The notes under the pieces were generated by a model, which saw only the letters and a program-made list of their open reading frames with translations, made no database searches and was not told where the DNA came from. Made by a program: the position numbers and the translations under genes. Of a stretch of 64,000 nucleotides of DNA, positions 1 through 11,379 are shown in pieces (positions within the stretch are counted from its first letter, which is position 1; every line of letters starts with the position of its first letter). The DNA lies in the NCBI GenBank assembly GCA_034509735.1, contig JACGWO010000005.1:10247692-10311691 (forward strand). Reading direction: 5' to 3'. This DNA is from Sesamum alatum (lineage: Eukaryota > Streptophyta > Magnoliopsida > Lamiales > Pedaliaceae).

Positions 1-524
1 GAAACCAAAAGTGAAATGACCCTAAGTTTTGGGACAAAAAATGCTATTTTTTTATACTAGATGTACTTTTCCAAATCACAGGGATCTAATGTAATTACAC
101 TAAACCTCATAGGAGGATTGTGTACATATTTTCTTTCTTTTGTTAAAGGGGTTATTCGTCCTTTACCTATCATAAGAGAGTAAATTGCATTTAATCCTTA
201 AATTTAATTTGTAATAAAATTAGTGTTTAGCAATATTAATAAAACAAATTCATCATACACGTAACAGCATATTACAATAAATCATGCATATTACAAAACG
301 TTTTCACAAAAGATTCATAGTACAACATAATCCGAAATTATCATCGGTAACACTTCAATCAACTGATAATATCATCGTATCAGCAATATCATATATATAT
401 ATATATGTATACTCGAAAAATAATAATTATCGACGTATATTCTCAAATCGATTTTATTATCTGATTTGAACCCTATAGTATTATTTCCTTCATATGGTAG
501 ATAATGAAAATTAGTAACAGGTAC
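1..524 (-). other. Part of SABATH gene intron 1, AT-rich
   Basis: The stretch downstream (minus strand) of the methyltransferase exon begins with a GT donor and contains no further exon that I can recognise. The first 30 bases read like the outer arm of a MITE ('accaaaagtgaaatgaccct'), a style seen repeatedly in this window. A short TA microsatellite lies near 390-407. Exon 2 of the gene should lie to the left of the window. Confidence 0.4.
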
Positions 525-593
525 CTGGTACGAGGAGTTCTTAGCATAGCTAAGAGGGCCTTCTCCACCAATCATCACATATGACTGAGCCAT
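525..593 (-). CDS. SABATH-family carboxyl methyltransferase, exon 1 only
   Basis: This 23-codon exon starts with ATG (593-591) and ends in TAC CAG before a good donor (GTACCTG). It contains IGGEGPLSYAKNSSYQ, which matches the N-terminal signature of SABATH enzymes (M-x-G-G-x-G-x-x-S-Y-x-x-N-S-x-x-Q), including the conserved final Gln that helps bind S-adenosylmethionine. SABATH enzymes methylate the carboxyl group of small acids such as salicylate, jasmonate, gibberellin or loganate; the substrate cannot be told from this exon. The phase-0 intron directly after the Gln agrees with the first intron of this family. The rest of the gene lies beyond the left edge of the window. A TATA box sits about 50 bp upstream. 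It is the only host-like gene seen; a short pseudogene remnant is possible. Confidence 0.62.
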
Positions 594-643
594 TGTGTGT
601 ACTGTGTGTGCTTGGATGTGTATATACACATCTATCCCTCTCT

Positions 644-655
644 CTATATATAGAG
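644..655 (-). promoter_or_regulatory. TATA box of the methyltransferase gene
   Basis: CTATATATATAG lies about 50 bp upstream of the ATG on the minus strand, a normal plant TATA-to-start distance with a short leader. CT/GA-rich runs flank it, as is common in plant core promoters. The site is self-complementary, so strand is assigned from the gene next to it. Confidence 0.5.
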
Positions 656-2098
656 AGATATCACTCCTGTATTTTCTTTCTTTGAGTAATTAATTTTAGG
701 TATAATTATATTTTTGGTACTGCAATTATGAATCGTTAGTATTTTTAATTCTATGCTTACTCTATTACATATTAAGTCATTTTAATTTTGATAAATTTAA
801 TTCTGAATATCTCACTTTTGGTATTCCTTTTGCAGATTTTATGTGTTTATAATTTTGGTCCTCTTCACACTGAAGTAGATTTCATTTTTTGGCATGTATA
901 CTATAGGTTGTTAGGACCAAAGTTATCAACACATGACTAAATTAAAAATGATCTAATGTGAAATGTTCAGGATTAAATTTGTCAAAAAAATAACTAAATA
1001 TTTAAATAGAGTAAGTTACAGAACCAAAAGTACTAATGACATGTAATCACATAATAAAAATTATAATTTGGCCTTGATTCGATCTACTTATTTATTTATA
1101 TACACGATGAGACTACTTTCGCAGATTTGAATATAAAGAAAACCCACCATCTGGCTCAGAGCTGTCGAAGCAACAAGATCTGGCAAATTGATTTTTTATC
1201 ACTTGTGGCGCTCTTGTCTAAATTACATCGCGCTATGCTAATTTAAATTGTATGATTCTGTGACAAGAATCACCTGTATAAGGGTTAATTATATTTATAC
1301 TCCCTCTAAAAATATTTTTGTTTACATTCGATTTTTTTTTGTTAGAGTTTGGATGGAAAATACTGGTTTGAACAAAAAAAAGTATATAAATTTTCAATTT
1401 TACCACTCATTTAACATTTTCGTATATATTTTTGTATTTGTAAGTAGATAAATATAATATAATATATATATAAAATATATATATAGAGAGAGAGAGAGTG
1501 AGAGTGAAGTTAAAAACATTACAATTTTCCCTTACACAAACTACCCTATACACATTGCACGTGTCCTTGTTGTCTTTTTTTTTTTTAATGGAAACGGACA
1601 TGGACGGAACACTTTGAGTTTTCCCGATTTTGATATCATTTTGAAAATCCTGTAAAGTAAAGGACTAAATGTGTCAATTTTTTTTAATTTTAGGATATTT
1701 TGCAAATTTCATAAAGCAGAGGATTAAAATTGTTGAACACTCTATCCTATGGGATTAAAACTATAATTTCGTCCTCCTATTATATAAGAAGTGAGTAAAA
1801 AACATTTTGCGAAATAAAAATAGCAAATTACCTCTTGTGTTTTGAAAAATGAAACAAATTAACCCCTATCTAAACTATTGTCAGGAGGTAATTTGTTATT
1901 TTTTTTCTTTTACAATGAAATTTTTGTTCATTTATCATATTAAAGGGTATACATCGCATTTAACCGGAAAAAAAAAAAAAAAAATGATTCCTCGACTCTA
2001 ATACTGGCTCTCTTTTCTTTCATTTTTTTCTTAATTGATTCTATCTATTTGTTTATACACATGATGACAATGCCTTCACAGGTGTTTTTTCTTTTTAA
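656..2098. other. Upstream intergenic AT-rich DNA
   Basis: No coding region is supported here. It is the upstream side of the methyltransferase gene. It holds (GA)n near 1487-1504, several old MITE-like arms (for example around 1614-1775, with 'aaaggactaaatgtg' and 'gaggattaaaattg'), and the first copy of a duplicated segment at 1075-1275. Short open frames in it show no family resemblance. Confidence 0.5.
1075..1275 (+). repeat. Duplicated segment, copy A
   Basis: This segment resembles DNA at about 2020-2098 and 3630-3895. Shared runs include 'ggcgctc', 'ctaaattacatcgc', and 'tgattctgtgacaagaatcac' in slightly changed form. The second copy is interrupted by the MITE at 2099-3397, so the duplication is older than that insertion. 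Confidence 0.55.
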
Positions 2099-3397
2099 GG
2101 CAAAAATGCAATTTGGTCCACTTTTTTAGGGGTGGCACTTTTGATTAAAGTCTACTTGAAAAAAGCAATTTAAGACAATGACTTTTAAAAATTGAAAATT
2201 TCAGGCCAAAAAATCCTAATTTGGTCGGAATTGGCCACATGACTCGTACATGACCATCTAAAATTGAAATTGAAGATTTTCGGCGTATTTTTTCTATGTG
2301 GATTAAAATAATCCGATTCGCTTACTTGACAATGGTCCACCTCATCATCCTTGCCAAATCACCATTTTGTTTTTATTCATTGTAATATTTTATCCCTACC
2401 CCCAACCCCCTCCCCACCCCCACCACCATCCCTGAAACAGGGCTGTGGCACCCCGATCTGCCCTTGCGTCGCCCAACTCTAGAACGCCCGCCATTGCCCC
2501 CCACTCCCCCTCCCCCCCGATTTGGGTGACGTGAGGTCGCCAAGATAAGATATGGGCAATCTCGCGTCGCCCAACTCTAGAAAAGCAGTCCCCCCCCCCC
2601 CCCCCAATCCGATCTGAGCAACGCGTGACCTGCATGTGCCCCTCAGATTTAGGGGATGCGAGGTTCGCTCAAATCTGAGCGACCTCGCGTCGCCCAGATC
2701 CAGAAATAGGGGGGCGACAGCGGCGCCCGCCCCTGGGGTGGCGGCGGCGCCACACCATCCACACTTTATAATTTTAAGTTTTTTTTACTTAAGTTAATTT
2801 AAAATAATAAAATTAAAATGAAGAAAACATTAAATTTTTTAAATAAAAATTGTTTAAAAAAGTTAAGAAATTTGATTTAATTTTTAAAATTTAAATAATT
2901 GTATAGTAAATAATATAATTTATTAAGTATATCCAAAACTAAATTGTAATTTAAATATATACAAAATATAATTGTTATAATTGACTAAAATTTATATTGA
3001 TATAGATATTTAAATCTGAAATCAAATTTTAAATTGTAATTTTAACTTAGTTTATCAATTTGATATAAAAGTTTGAAATTTATATTTTATTTTGATATTT
3101 AAATATTATATATTTAAGAAAAAAGATATTTATTTAAATAAATTTTATTCTTAAACAAGTACATGTCACCATGACACCTCATTACGTCTGCCAAATGGCC
3201 ATGTAAGAAAATTTTTATTTTTTTAGTCCACGTGTGAAATGGTCGTCGGACAAATGGCCAATTCTGCCAAATTAGAGTTTTTCGGCCTAAAATTGCCACT
3301 TTTTTAAAAATTACTATCCTAAATTGATATTTTCAAATAGACCTGAACTAAAAGTGACACCACCCCTAAAAAAGTGGACCAAAATTGCATTTTTCTC
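2099..3397. mobile_element. MULE-like MITE with long inverted arms and GC-rich core
   Basis: The left arm starts GGCAAAAATGCAATTTGG. The right arm, read in reverse complement, runs GAAAAATGCAATTTTGG and then shares 'GGTCCACTTTTTTAGGGGTG', 'AGGCC-AAAA' and 'TTGGCCA' with it. The arms are about 200 bp each and imperfect. No transposase frame is present. Target duplications are unclear because both flanks are T-rich runs ending in AA. The element interrupts the second copy of the duplicated segment. The internal 2390-2760 region is much richer in G+C than its surroundings. Confidence 0.7.
2390..2760. other. GC-rich insert inside the MITE
   Basis: About 370 bp of strongly GC-rich sequence with a C16 run near 2590. 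It contains partly repeated and inverted words such as 'ctcgcgtcgcccaactctag' and 'tctgagcgacctcgcgtcgc'. A 79-codon Gly-rich frame on the minus strand looks like a by-product of composition. The contrast with the AT-rich arms is what a Pack-MULE-type acquired fragment would give, but no source gene is recognisable. Confidence 0.4.
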
Positions 3398-4294
3398 TTT
3401 TTTTTAATAATGAGTGATGAATTATTAATTTGAAAATACAATTTTTAAAGCAACCAACTGCTATTACAATATTCAGTCCACAGTATAATAACACATCTAA
3501 ATGTACCAACACCAACATTAAAGCAACCAAATGAATAATACAAACATCCTATAAACTAAACAACACCCTACATTCATAGTACTCAAACCCACGACCTCTT
3601 GATCGTGGGACCTCACCCTCATCACTAATCATCGATAATGGCTTTTTTAGATTTGAAAATAACGAAAACCCAGCTGAACTGCATGGGAGCTGAAGAGGCA
3701 TTATTTACTAACTGCTTCGGCCCGAGGAAATTGATTATGATTAATTAAGATTGAATTTTTTTGCTTAATTGATTCCATCTACTTACTAACTAAGCTGGCG
3801 ATTTTATTTATTTTTTTCGCATTATGGCGCTCTGATCTAAATTACATCGCACTCATGTGCTAAATAAATTGTTTGATTCTGTGATAAGAATCACTGATAA
3901 TGATTCTTTGTTGCACATAAAATAAGAACAAAGAAATGGTCAAACCTCTTCATCAGTTCATTATCTTTAATTTTTGTCTCATTTGATTCTTCATATCTCA
4001 AATGTATTATAATAGTCATGCATCTTTCAACCACATTTTAATATGATCTTTAAATTTTGAAACCAATGGTCTCATAGCTTAATGGGGTTGAGGTTACATG
4101 ATCTCTTTAATTTTGATCATTATATAATTGTTGTAGTTGTCTTTGTTAGATTCAATAAAAATTAATTGTAATCAATTTAAATCAAATAATAATAATTTAT
4201 TGTTTTCACTTAAAAAGAAATTGTTAAATTTTAATGAAATCTAAATAAAGTTGGTGGAATATATATAACATTAATGAGGGATATAATTAAGAAC
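3398..4294. other. Intergenic AT-rich DNA with duplicated segment, copy B
   Basis: The stretch 3630-3895 is the continuation of copy B of the duplicated segment (partner at 1075-1275). Nothing coding is seen. At 4075-4115 a tRNA-like word ('tcatagcttaatgg') occurs, but no B box follows it. Confidence 0.45.
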
Positions 4295-4980
4295 CACTAT
4301 AAGAAATATGACATTTAACCACGGCTAACTACCGTGACTAATACTAAATTAGTCGTAGCGAATAGTCATTGACCATGGCCAAACAATGGTTGTCAGTCGT
4401 GGTTTTTGCGAGGGTGGCTAAAATATTTTTCATGGTTAAAAGCCGAGGGGAATATTTTTACCATGGCTCTTAGCCATGGCAAAATAAATTTTTTTGTGGT
4501 GGAAAAACTAGTTTTTGCAATGATTTTTATTTAACCGTAGTTAATAATAGTTATTTACCATGGTTATTTGCCACAGTCATTAAAAATCTAGCTAATAATG
4601 ATTTTATTTTTTAGTAAACACTAATGCGCTTCTTTAATAATTTATCAATAATTAGAAAATTCATGTATTTCAACAATTTTGTTTTATAACTAAAAAGAAC
4701 GGAATAATAACAATACAACTATTAGTCTTCCAAAAGGAAAAGAGACTAAATATACTTAGGTTATTACATCTCTAGTGATGCGTATTGGAGTCCAGTAGCA
4801 CCATAAAATGGGGAAGGATTGGTTGAGTATCTTAAGATTTTCAGGGGAATAACTTACACAACTCAGGTTAGCACTCTGATGCTTAAATCAGCAATAATTT
4901 TTTTTTTTTTTTACAAAAATCAAGCAAGAACATGTAGGACTAGGGTTGCTTCTTTTTATTTTATCTGCATAATCCCGTAA

Positions 4981-4994
4981 GGGCATGTTTACTA
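4981..4994 (+). repeat. Left terminal inverted repeat of Harbinger
   Basis: GGGCATGTTTACTA immediately after the TAA target duplication. Further GTTTACT words follow at 5071-5083 and 5124-5134; these subterminal repeats could be SANT or transposase binding sites. Confidence 0.8.
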
Positions 4995-5224
4995 TGGTAT
5001 ATAGGATAAAGGGGCCAAATATTAATTTAGGATTATTTGACTGACTAGGGGTTAGTGGATAAATTATTCCTGTGTTTACTTGCTCGGCCAATGTTCCGTA
5101 TATTTTTTTTGATATGTAATTGTCATGTTTACTCTACTAGATAAATGCATGTATTAAGTTGTTCATTTACCAATGTGCCCACAAATAAGACAAAACATCA
5201 ACTCACCGTTTTCTGTTCATTTCT

Positions 5225-5967
5225 CCTTCTACTCCTTCCCTCTTTCCTTCTCAAAAATTTCAGAACCCATTTCCATCAAACGGTGCCCTGTGTTCTTTGG
5301 GGTGGCTCGCTGGTGTCGCTCATCTGCGGCGGTTCACACCATTCCAGGTAAGAAAGCCCAAACCCCATGTTTTGGTCCTTCCTCATGGCTGTGGTTCGCA
5401 CCATTCCAGAATGTGTATTTTTTCATTGAACACAATCCTTCTGAGAAGGCATTATTCGCTGTTCAATATAAAAAATTAAAAACATATAACTACTCGATTA
5501 ATAACATAAATTTGCCGTAATTTTGTAATTTTGAAGGACGTCATCAGTGTACGTTCAATTTTTTGATTTGTCCATTGTCAATTGCATTTGCGAAGAACCC
5601 TAATCACATAGGTATTAACGGAGTTACCTATGTATGGTTGTTCGGTAATTTTTGTGATTCGGATTAATATCATTTCCTAGTTCTCCTTGAAATTCCATTA
5701 CGATTGTCCTATTGCAGCAAACATTGTTAACTGATAGGCTTTTTTTGGTACCCATATATAGGTGGGTGTTGCTTTAGTACCTTTCACCCCATTATAAGAT
5801 TCACATATATTACACGCCTCCTTTCTTCGGTTAAATGTGGTCTACTTCTTTTTAAGTAAGCACAACAATCTGCTATGCAAACATTTAGAACCACAAACAT
5901 GTAAACTGTACTTTGTCCTTCAACAATCATGCTTGAATTCAAATTGTTCTTAATTACATTCAGGAGG
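5225..5967 (+). other. Likely 5' untranslated exon and intron of the GRF gene
   Basis: A pyrimidine-rich leader ends in CCAG before GTAAGAAA at 5348. A matching acceptor (ACATTCAG) ends at 5962, five bases before the ATG at 5968. The word 'accattccag' occurs twice (about 5338 and 5400), giving two similar possible exon ends. Open frames here show no family match, so this is best read as leader plus intron. Confidence 0.4.
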
Positions 5968-6534
5968 ATGGCTACTGAAGGTCGCAGGCGTCATGTTCCT
6001 TCATATCGAACATCATCATCAAATAGTGCCACGTTCTCACCGCCTCATGTTGGATCCCCTTCCGGATCCAACATTGTCTATTGTGATTGTGGTTTGGAGG
6101 TTGTTATGGGAACCTCATGGACAACATCGAACCCTGGCAAACGCTTCCGGAGTTGTCCAGGGAGAAGTGTTAGTATGATTGTCGTTCAAATAAATCTTAG
6201 ACTCTATTTTCAAATACACATGTCACTATGATTTGTGGTCTTGAACTATGTTAGATATGGTAAAAACAGCCTTTTGAGTTTAAACTTCTTTGTTATAGGG
6301 TACTTACTGTGGTACGTTCTAGTGGGTCGACCCCCCATGTGTCAACGATCTACAGAGGTAATACCGGGTTTACTTAAGCGATTGGCTCGAAATGACGAGG
6401 TTGTCCTTCGTCTTGAGAATCGAATGGATATGGTGGAAAAAGACATTCGGCGTGCCAAGCGGATGATCTGGTTGGTTGTTTTTACTACTGCACTATGTGT
6501 GACCGCAACATCTGCTTACTTCTGGTCACGATGA
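5968..6534 (+). pseudogene. GRF zinc-finger protein with C-terminal membrane helix, broken
   Basis: From ATG 5968 a Ser-rich N-terminus leads into CDCG...TSNPGKRFRSCPGR, the first half of a GRF-type zinc finger (the DNA-binding zf-GRF family). After an apparent intron (about 6168-6298) the second half reads C-G-T-F-stop-W-V-D-P-P. The TAG is at 6320-6322 and one C is missing from the C-run 6331-6336, which shifts the frame. The shifted frame continues through a charged stretch (RLENRMDMVEKDIRRAKR) and a hydrophobic helix, ending at 6534. This matches the small plant GRF proteins with a C-terminal membrane anchor. The donor site of the intron is also unclear. The role of this family in transposition is not established. 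Confidence 0.68.
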
Positions 6535-7012
6535 TCCGTGAGAAGAAATACTACGGCACTACTTACTGATTTGATTACAGTGCAGTGACAAAATTTCCCT
6601 TCCGGCCTTTTTTTGTTTGTAAAACGCGGCAGTATACCTGTTTATGTTTCCCTCATGTAATAGTGTATAAAGTTCAGCCTGTTTGTAAGCATTGTCTTCA
6701 AACCATGTGCATTGTGCAGTAATTGCCTTACATAATTTTAAGTATGCTATACTTATTCTGCACTTTCCACTTCATCTATGCAACCGCTCGTTTCGGAACA
6801 TGTCGTGCGTGAATATTGTCTTCACGTCAATCCAAATACTAACATTTGTCACACATACAATCTGTAACAGCGGATAATTTTATAACACAAAACTTTCCAA
6901 CTACCTACCAATAATTAATGTGGGATGCATTCATATTATCTATATATACACATTCCAGTGGTTAAGTGTTGCATCATAACTTACCAAAACAAACGTTACA
7001 CACATCCTCAAG

Positions 7013-7708
7013 ATGTTATCATGCTACGAAAATTGTCAAAATTCCAGAAAGGTAAGCAGCTTGTGTCCTCCCCAGAAAAGCTTTTTTTATTGCAAGCACT
7101 TTTCCAAACAAATGGAACGTTGCTTCATTCGAGAGTTAGTTCGCAAGTTTGAGTCAGGGTCTTGTAAGGCCGGCCAGCCATCCGATGAAGCTATCCGCAG
7201 TGCTGTAGCTGCGGTTAATGTTGTATTTGGTACCAAGTTGAACTTCAATATTGGGCAGGCACGATTGAACCATCTGAAAGAGCGACATCAAACGTTTAAC
7301 TGGCTAATCAACCGTCCCGGTGTCCGTTGGATTGCAAGACCCAATATTGTACTTGTCAACGAATCATTATGGGAGGATATTGCACGGGTAAGTAATTGAG
7401 AAAATATGCAAATTTTTGAATCACTTTTAGCATTTCGAATATTGTTACCATTTATTTATGGCAATTTCATCTGCAGTGACAATTTTTCAATTTCAGGAGA
7501 TGCCCTCGGCTCTAGCGTATCGGTTCGACACTGAGCCGGCATGGGATGAATTGAAGATAATCTCGGCGTTCCTGAAAATGAGCCATTCCACCCCAGTGAC
7601 GACGAGGTGTACCCTCAAAATAAGAATCTCCAAAACAAAATTGAAGTTCGATTGCCTTCAGGGGGAAATGACAATTCTGAAGGAGAGTCAACAGTCCACA
7701 AGCCTTAG
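7013..7708 (+). pseudogene. Myb/SANT-like gene 1, two exons, frameshifted
   Basis: Exon 1 (7013-7387) ends before GTAAGT. Exon 2 (7497-7708) follows a TTTCAG acceptor. The Myb/SANT-like domain (Myb_DNA-bind_3 type) runs from about residue 27 (YCKHFSKQMERCFIREL) through LNHLKERHQTFNWLI to LWEDIAR; the usual first Trp is Phe. Exon 2 starts EMPSALAYR, then loses one base near 7563-7565. The correct continuation (GVPENEPFHPSDDEVYP) lies in the other frame and ends at TAG 7706-7708. Adding the missing base would give exon 2 a length divisible by three. The start is uncertain: ATG 7013 fits, but Met 7111 lies inside the domain. An AT-rich TATA-like word lies near 6940-6950. Confidence 0.7.
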
Positions 7709-9232
7709 GTCTAGCCAAATTAACTTAAGATGGACAATGACTACTTAACATGACACGTTTACATGTTGTAGGTATTATGTTAGGTTGGTTGTGTTGATTG
7801 GTGTCATAGTACTTGCATGTTTCTATTTCTTATAATTATATGCTTTTATAATATACTCTTTAATATTCATGAAATCTAAATTTTATTTAACTTCATTTCA
7901 ATTAGGCAGCCCATCCTCATTTAAATAATGTTCGATGAATGATATTATGTACAATTTACACCAATCGATTAACAACTTGAAAATTAATTAATCGACATTG
8001 TTTAGAAGTAAGTAACCTTCACACCCGTTCATGGTGGCAATGGTGTTAAATTTACGTAATTGACTATACAATGATTTTACCCGAATCTGTACCATGTTGC
8101 ATCCGTTTAGCTGTGGTCGATAGGAAATTGTACCACGTTAAAACAAATTTGCACATAACGAAGCCCTTTCCAATTATATCGCATGTTATATTTTGCATTT
8201 ACACGCGAACTAAGCATATTTCCGTTATGATTTAAAGTGAATGAAATTATATGGTATTGGAACATGTTCGAACAGCAACGTAATTAAGAAAATTAAACAA
8301 TTCATATGCAAAAATATATGTGACCAAAGGCAAAGGTTTCTGTATTTCCGGCTAAACGCATTTCTCATTTTCTTCCACACAAAACACCCGAAATTTCTAA
8401 TTATTTTAAGTCAAAAAATATTTAATTGCTCTGGTACATGTAGGTGGGAGTTGCATTGAAGACTTATTAATTACGCCTGATGTTTATCGTTTACAGCTGG
8501 GAAATAAGTGCTTGCATGATTTCATTTTGGCAGCAAAATTAAATCCTTTGACTAAAACAGTGGAAGCCTTTCACATTTTCTTGTAACCAAAACATGTCTA
8601 AATTAATTGGTATATAATTTCATATTTTTTATCAATTACAATACAAATTCGTGTTTGAGGTTTACCTTTAATTAATACTTTTTTTTACCTAATATCAATA
8701 AAGATATAATCTAAACCTGCCTCATTGTCAATAATTTTTCTACATTTTTGTTGAAGGCATGCAGTTAAATCAGAATTACGTCATTTCGTGCTAGATTTGT
8801 ACATACTACATAAACAAGGACAATAATATTTAACTATTACGGAGGCTTTGTAATACCAAGAACCTGATGGATATGAAATATAATATTGCAATACCATTTT
8901 ATATTTACCATTTTTACAACAAATTTAAAAAGTATTGTGTAAAGGGGTGTTTACAAGACTTCCATATGAATAAAGGGGTTGTAAATTTATCTTCAAGTAC
9001 GAGTTTACCTTAATCATTAAAAATATGCTATCACTATGGATAAAAGCACAAACCACTTGTTAATTATGCAATTATAGTGTTAATGAAATGCACATAGGGA
9101 TATTATAGTCTAGTATGTGAATCTTAGATTGTCCCATCTTATTAAGATGGGTTTCAAAAGAAGATCTTAGGCAGAAGATATGCATGGCAGGTGTGTCACT
9201 ATTTTGCATGGCTTCCCAAGATGAAATTTAGT
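7709..9232. other. AT-rich spacer inside Harbinger
   Basis: No coding region is supported. The spacer separates SANT-like genes 1 and 2. It contains no inverted arms or target duplications that I could recognise. Confidence 0.45.
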
Positions 9233-9240
9233 TATAAATA
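9233..9240 (+). promoter_or_regulatory. TATA box of SANT-like gene 2
   Basis: TATAAATA lies 93 bp upstream of the ATG at 9333, which leaves room for a leader of about 60 nt. It supports this copy being a transcribed gene. Confidence 0.6.
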
Positions 9241-9332
9241 GGTGTGTTGAGTTAGATTTCATTTGCAGCACTTCTTCCCTTCTGCCTAACCTTCACTGAG
9301 CTCACCATCCGTCACCAAAAGCATTCGAGAAC

Positions 9333-10251
9333 ATGGTGTTTCAGGATGGCTATTATTTCCAAGAGAAGTTGTTCTATAGCACAAAATGGTCAAAAGCTAT
9401 GGAAGTCACGTTCGTCGATTCACTCGTCCAACACCAGCAAAATGGGTCTTTCCACCGCGACCGCGTCAACTATCATGCTGTTCTTTGTTCCATCTTCGAT
9501 GTGAACAAGGAACATGTAGCCAGACACTCATACGCTACGGGACAAAATAAACTTAAGAAACTGAAAGAACGACATGCATTGTTCAATTGGTTGCTAACCG
9601 TATCTGGAGTGTTCTGTAACAAGGTTGATCGATATGTTATAGCTGATGACGTAACTTGGGAGCTGATAATAAAGGTAACGTGTATGTTTCATTTGTATAG
9701 ACGAAGATTTTAGTTAGACGCAACTTCACACACTATTGTACGACCGAGTTGATTTCTTATATATTCACTAATTTTTTCTTTAATACTACTATTCTCATTG
9801 CATAATTTTGTAGGAACACGTCCTTGCAAAGTGTTATGTTAATGCATACGAGGATTTGTACGAGAAATTCTGCTTGCTTTTTGGGACTGATCCCCCTACC
9901 TATCCTTGTCTAGCTGAGGAGGAGGAGGTTGACTCTATCGCCTCATTTGCTGTACTACCGGGTTGGGTAGATGATTACCCTCCTCCGCCGATGAATGAAA
10001 TAATACTTGCAAACATTGGGTACCTAGATGATGCTTCAATTGACTCAACCTCCCTATGGCGCTTTTTGGAAGAGTACTACGCTTCAGATGATGAAGAAGT
10101 TGAATCCATGGTGGGTATACCCGGATTTGGAAGCCCGATCAAACCTTGCCCAGCTGTCCCCCGCCTTCTCCCGAGCCAAGCTATGTGTCCGTTGAGCACC
10201 CTAGCTCATCCGCATCCAATGAAATCAGTAAATCATCCTAGTATGTTCTAG
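9333..10251 (+). CDS. Myb/SANT-like DNA-binding protein 2, intact two-exon gene
   Basis: Exon 1 (9333-9674) gives 114 codons ending in LIIK before GTAACG. Exon 2 (9814-10251) starts after TTTGTAG with EHVLAKCYV and ends in TAG; both boundaries are phase 0 and the 259-aa frame is open. The SANT-like domain covers about residues 16-114: KWSKAMEVTFVDSLV, then LKKLKERHALFNWLL, then DDVTWELIIK, with the aromatic residues in place. The C-terminal half is acidic (AEEEEVDS, ASDDEEVES), resembling the acidic tails of these proteins. In Harbinger elements a Myb/SANT-like partner binds DNA and helps the transposase enter the nucleus; this copy may have that role or a drifted one. It lies head-to-tail with copies 1 and 3. 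Confidence 0.78.
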
Positions 10252-11343
10252 GTGAATTATAAGTAAATATATTAGTTGAGCCATATTTTGGGTTGTCATG
10301 GCCAACTATCGGATGTATGTGGTATGCAACGTAGTTTGCCCTAACTTTGTTTAGGCTTTCTTAAGCCCCATTAATGTGTGGAAATGTGTGGTTATGGCCT
10401 GTTAATGTATGTTTTATAAAAGTTTAGTGCCGGCCATTGTTCGTACGAATTAAACTGTAATGGTTGTTGCATTGCTATGACTATAATTACGTAACGTACG
10501 TTATATATATATATATATATATTTGTATTCCGAATGCACAACAATAAAATTTGTATATAGATTTGATAACCAAAATGTGGAAACGTGATGCTAGTGAAAA
10601 GAGTTTATTCCGCATGAAACATTACTAGTTGCAAACAATTACATTTTCTTAAATATTAAATACAATTTGAAATTTTAATTTGAAGTAATTTTTTACTGGC
10701 TTAATTCCTGCTAATCGATTTATTTTTACGGGAACTGTAAAAATTAATTAATGTTAGTGTTAACGTCATTACTCATATCTAACCAATAAATCGAGTTATC
10801 AATATAGAATAAGGTAAGATATTAAAATTTTAATAATTGTTAAATTTGTAATACATAAAAAAAGGGTCAAATTCACTTTACCGATTAAGAAATTTTTTTT
10901 GGCAAAATATACTTTTGCATGGAGAAAAAACTTATAGTTTTGTGAAAATATATTTTTAGTTTTATGACTTACTTATTTACAAAATAATTTAGTCTTGTAA
11001 CATGTTTATATATTTTTTTGTAAGTCAATTTTTTTTTTGTTCATGGAGAAAATGTGACGTTCGTAGAATTTTGTAAATAATTAAGAGTTTAATTAGTAAT
11101 TATTAAGAAAATTTGAGTTAATCATAAATAAATTATAGGTTGAAATTGGAATATGATAAAACTTGAACGGAATAAATTGGAACTCATTATAATATTTGGG
11201 AGCAAACTATATTAATTATAAATATATAATAATAAATAAAAGATATATATATATATATAACAATAATATAATATATATATATATAGGTAGAAAGAAAGTG
11301 GGGAGGGAGTCACCCCACCACCATCTCATATATCATTAATATA

Positions 11344-11379
<36 letters not shown>

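Noticed and set aside
372..629. 85-codon minus-strand frame as a whole protein
   Set aside because: Only residues 13-35 match the SABATH signature; the rest is leader before the ATG at 593 and intron after the donor at 524.
2396..2635. 79-codon Gly/Arg-rich minus-strand frame in the GC-rich MITE core
   Set aside because: Explained by homopolymer-rich composition; no start context, intron or family match.
4075..4120. tRNA-like head of a SINE ('tcatagcttaatgg')
   Set aside because: The A-box-like word is present but there is no B box at the right distance, no tail and no target duplication.
5173..5520. Plus-strand frames before the GRF gene
   Set aside because: They cross clear splice signals, are low in complexity and show no family match; leader and intron explain them better.
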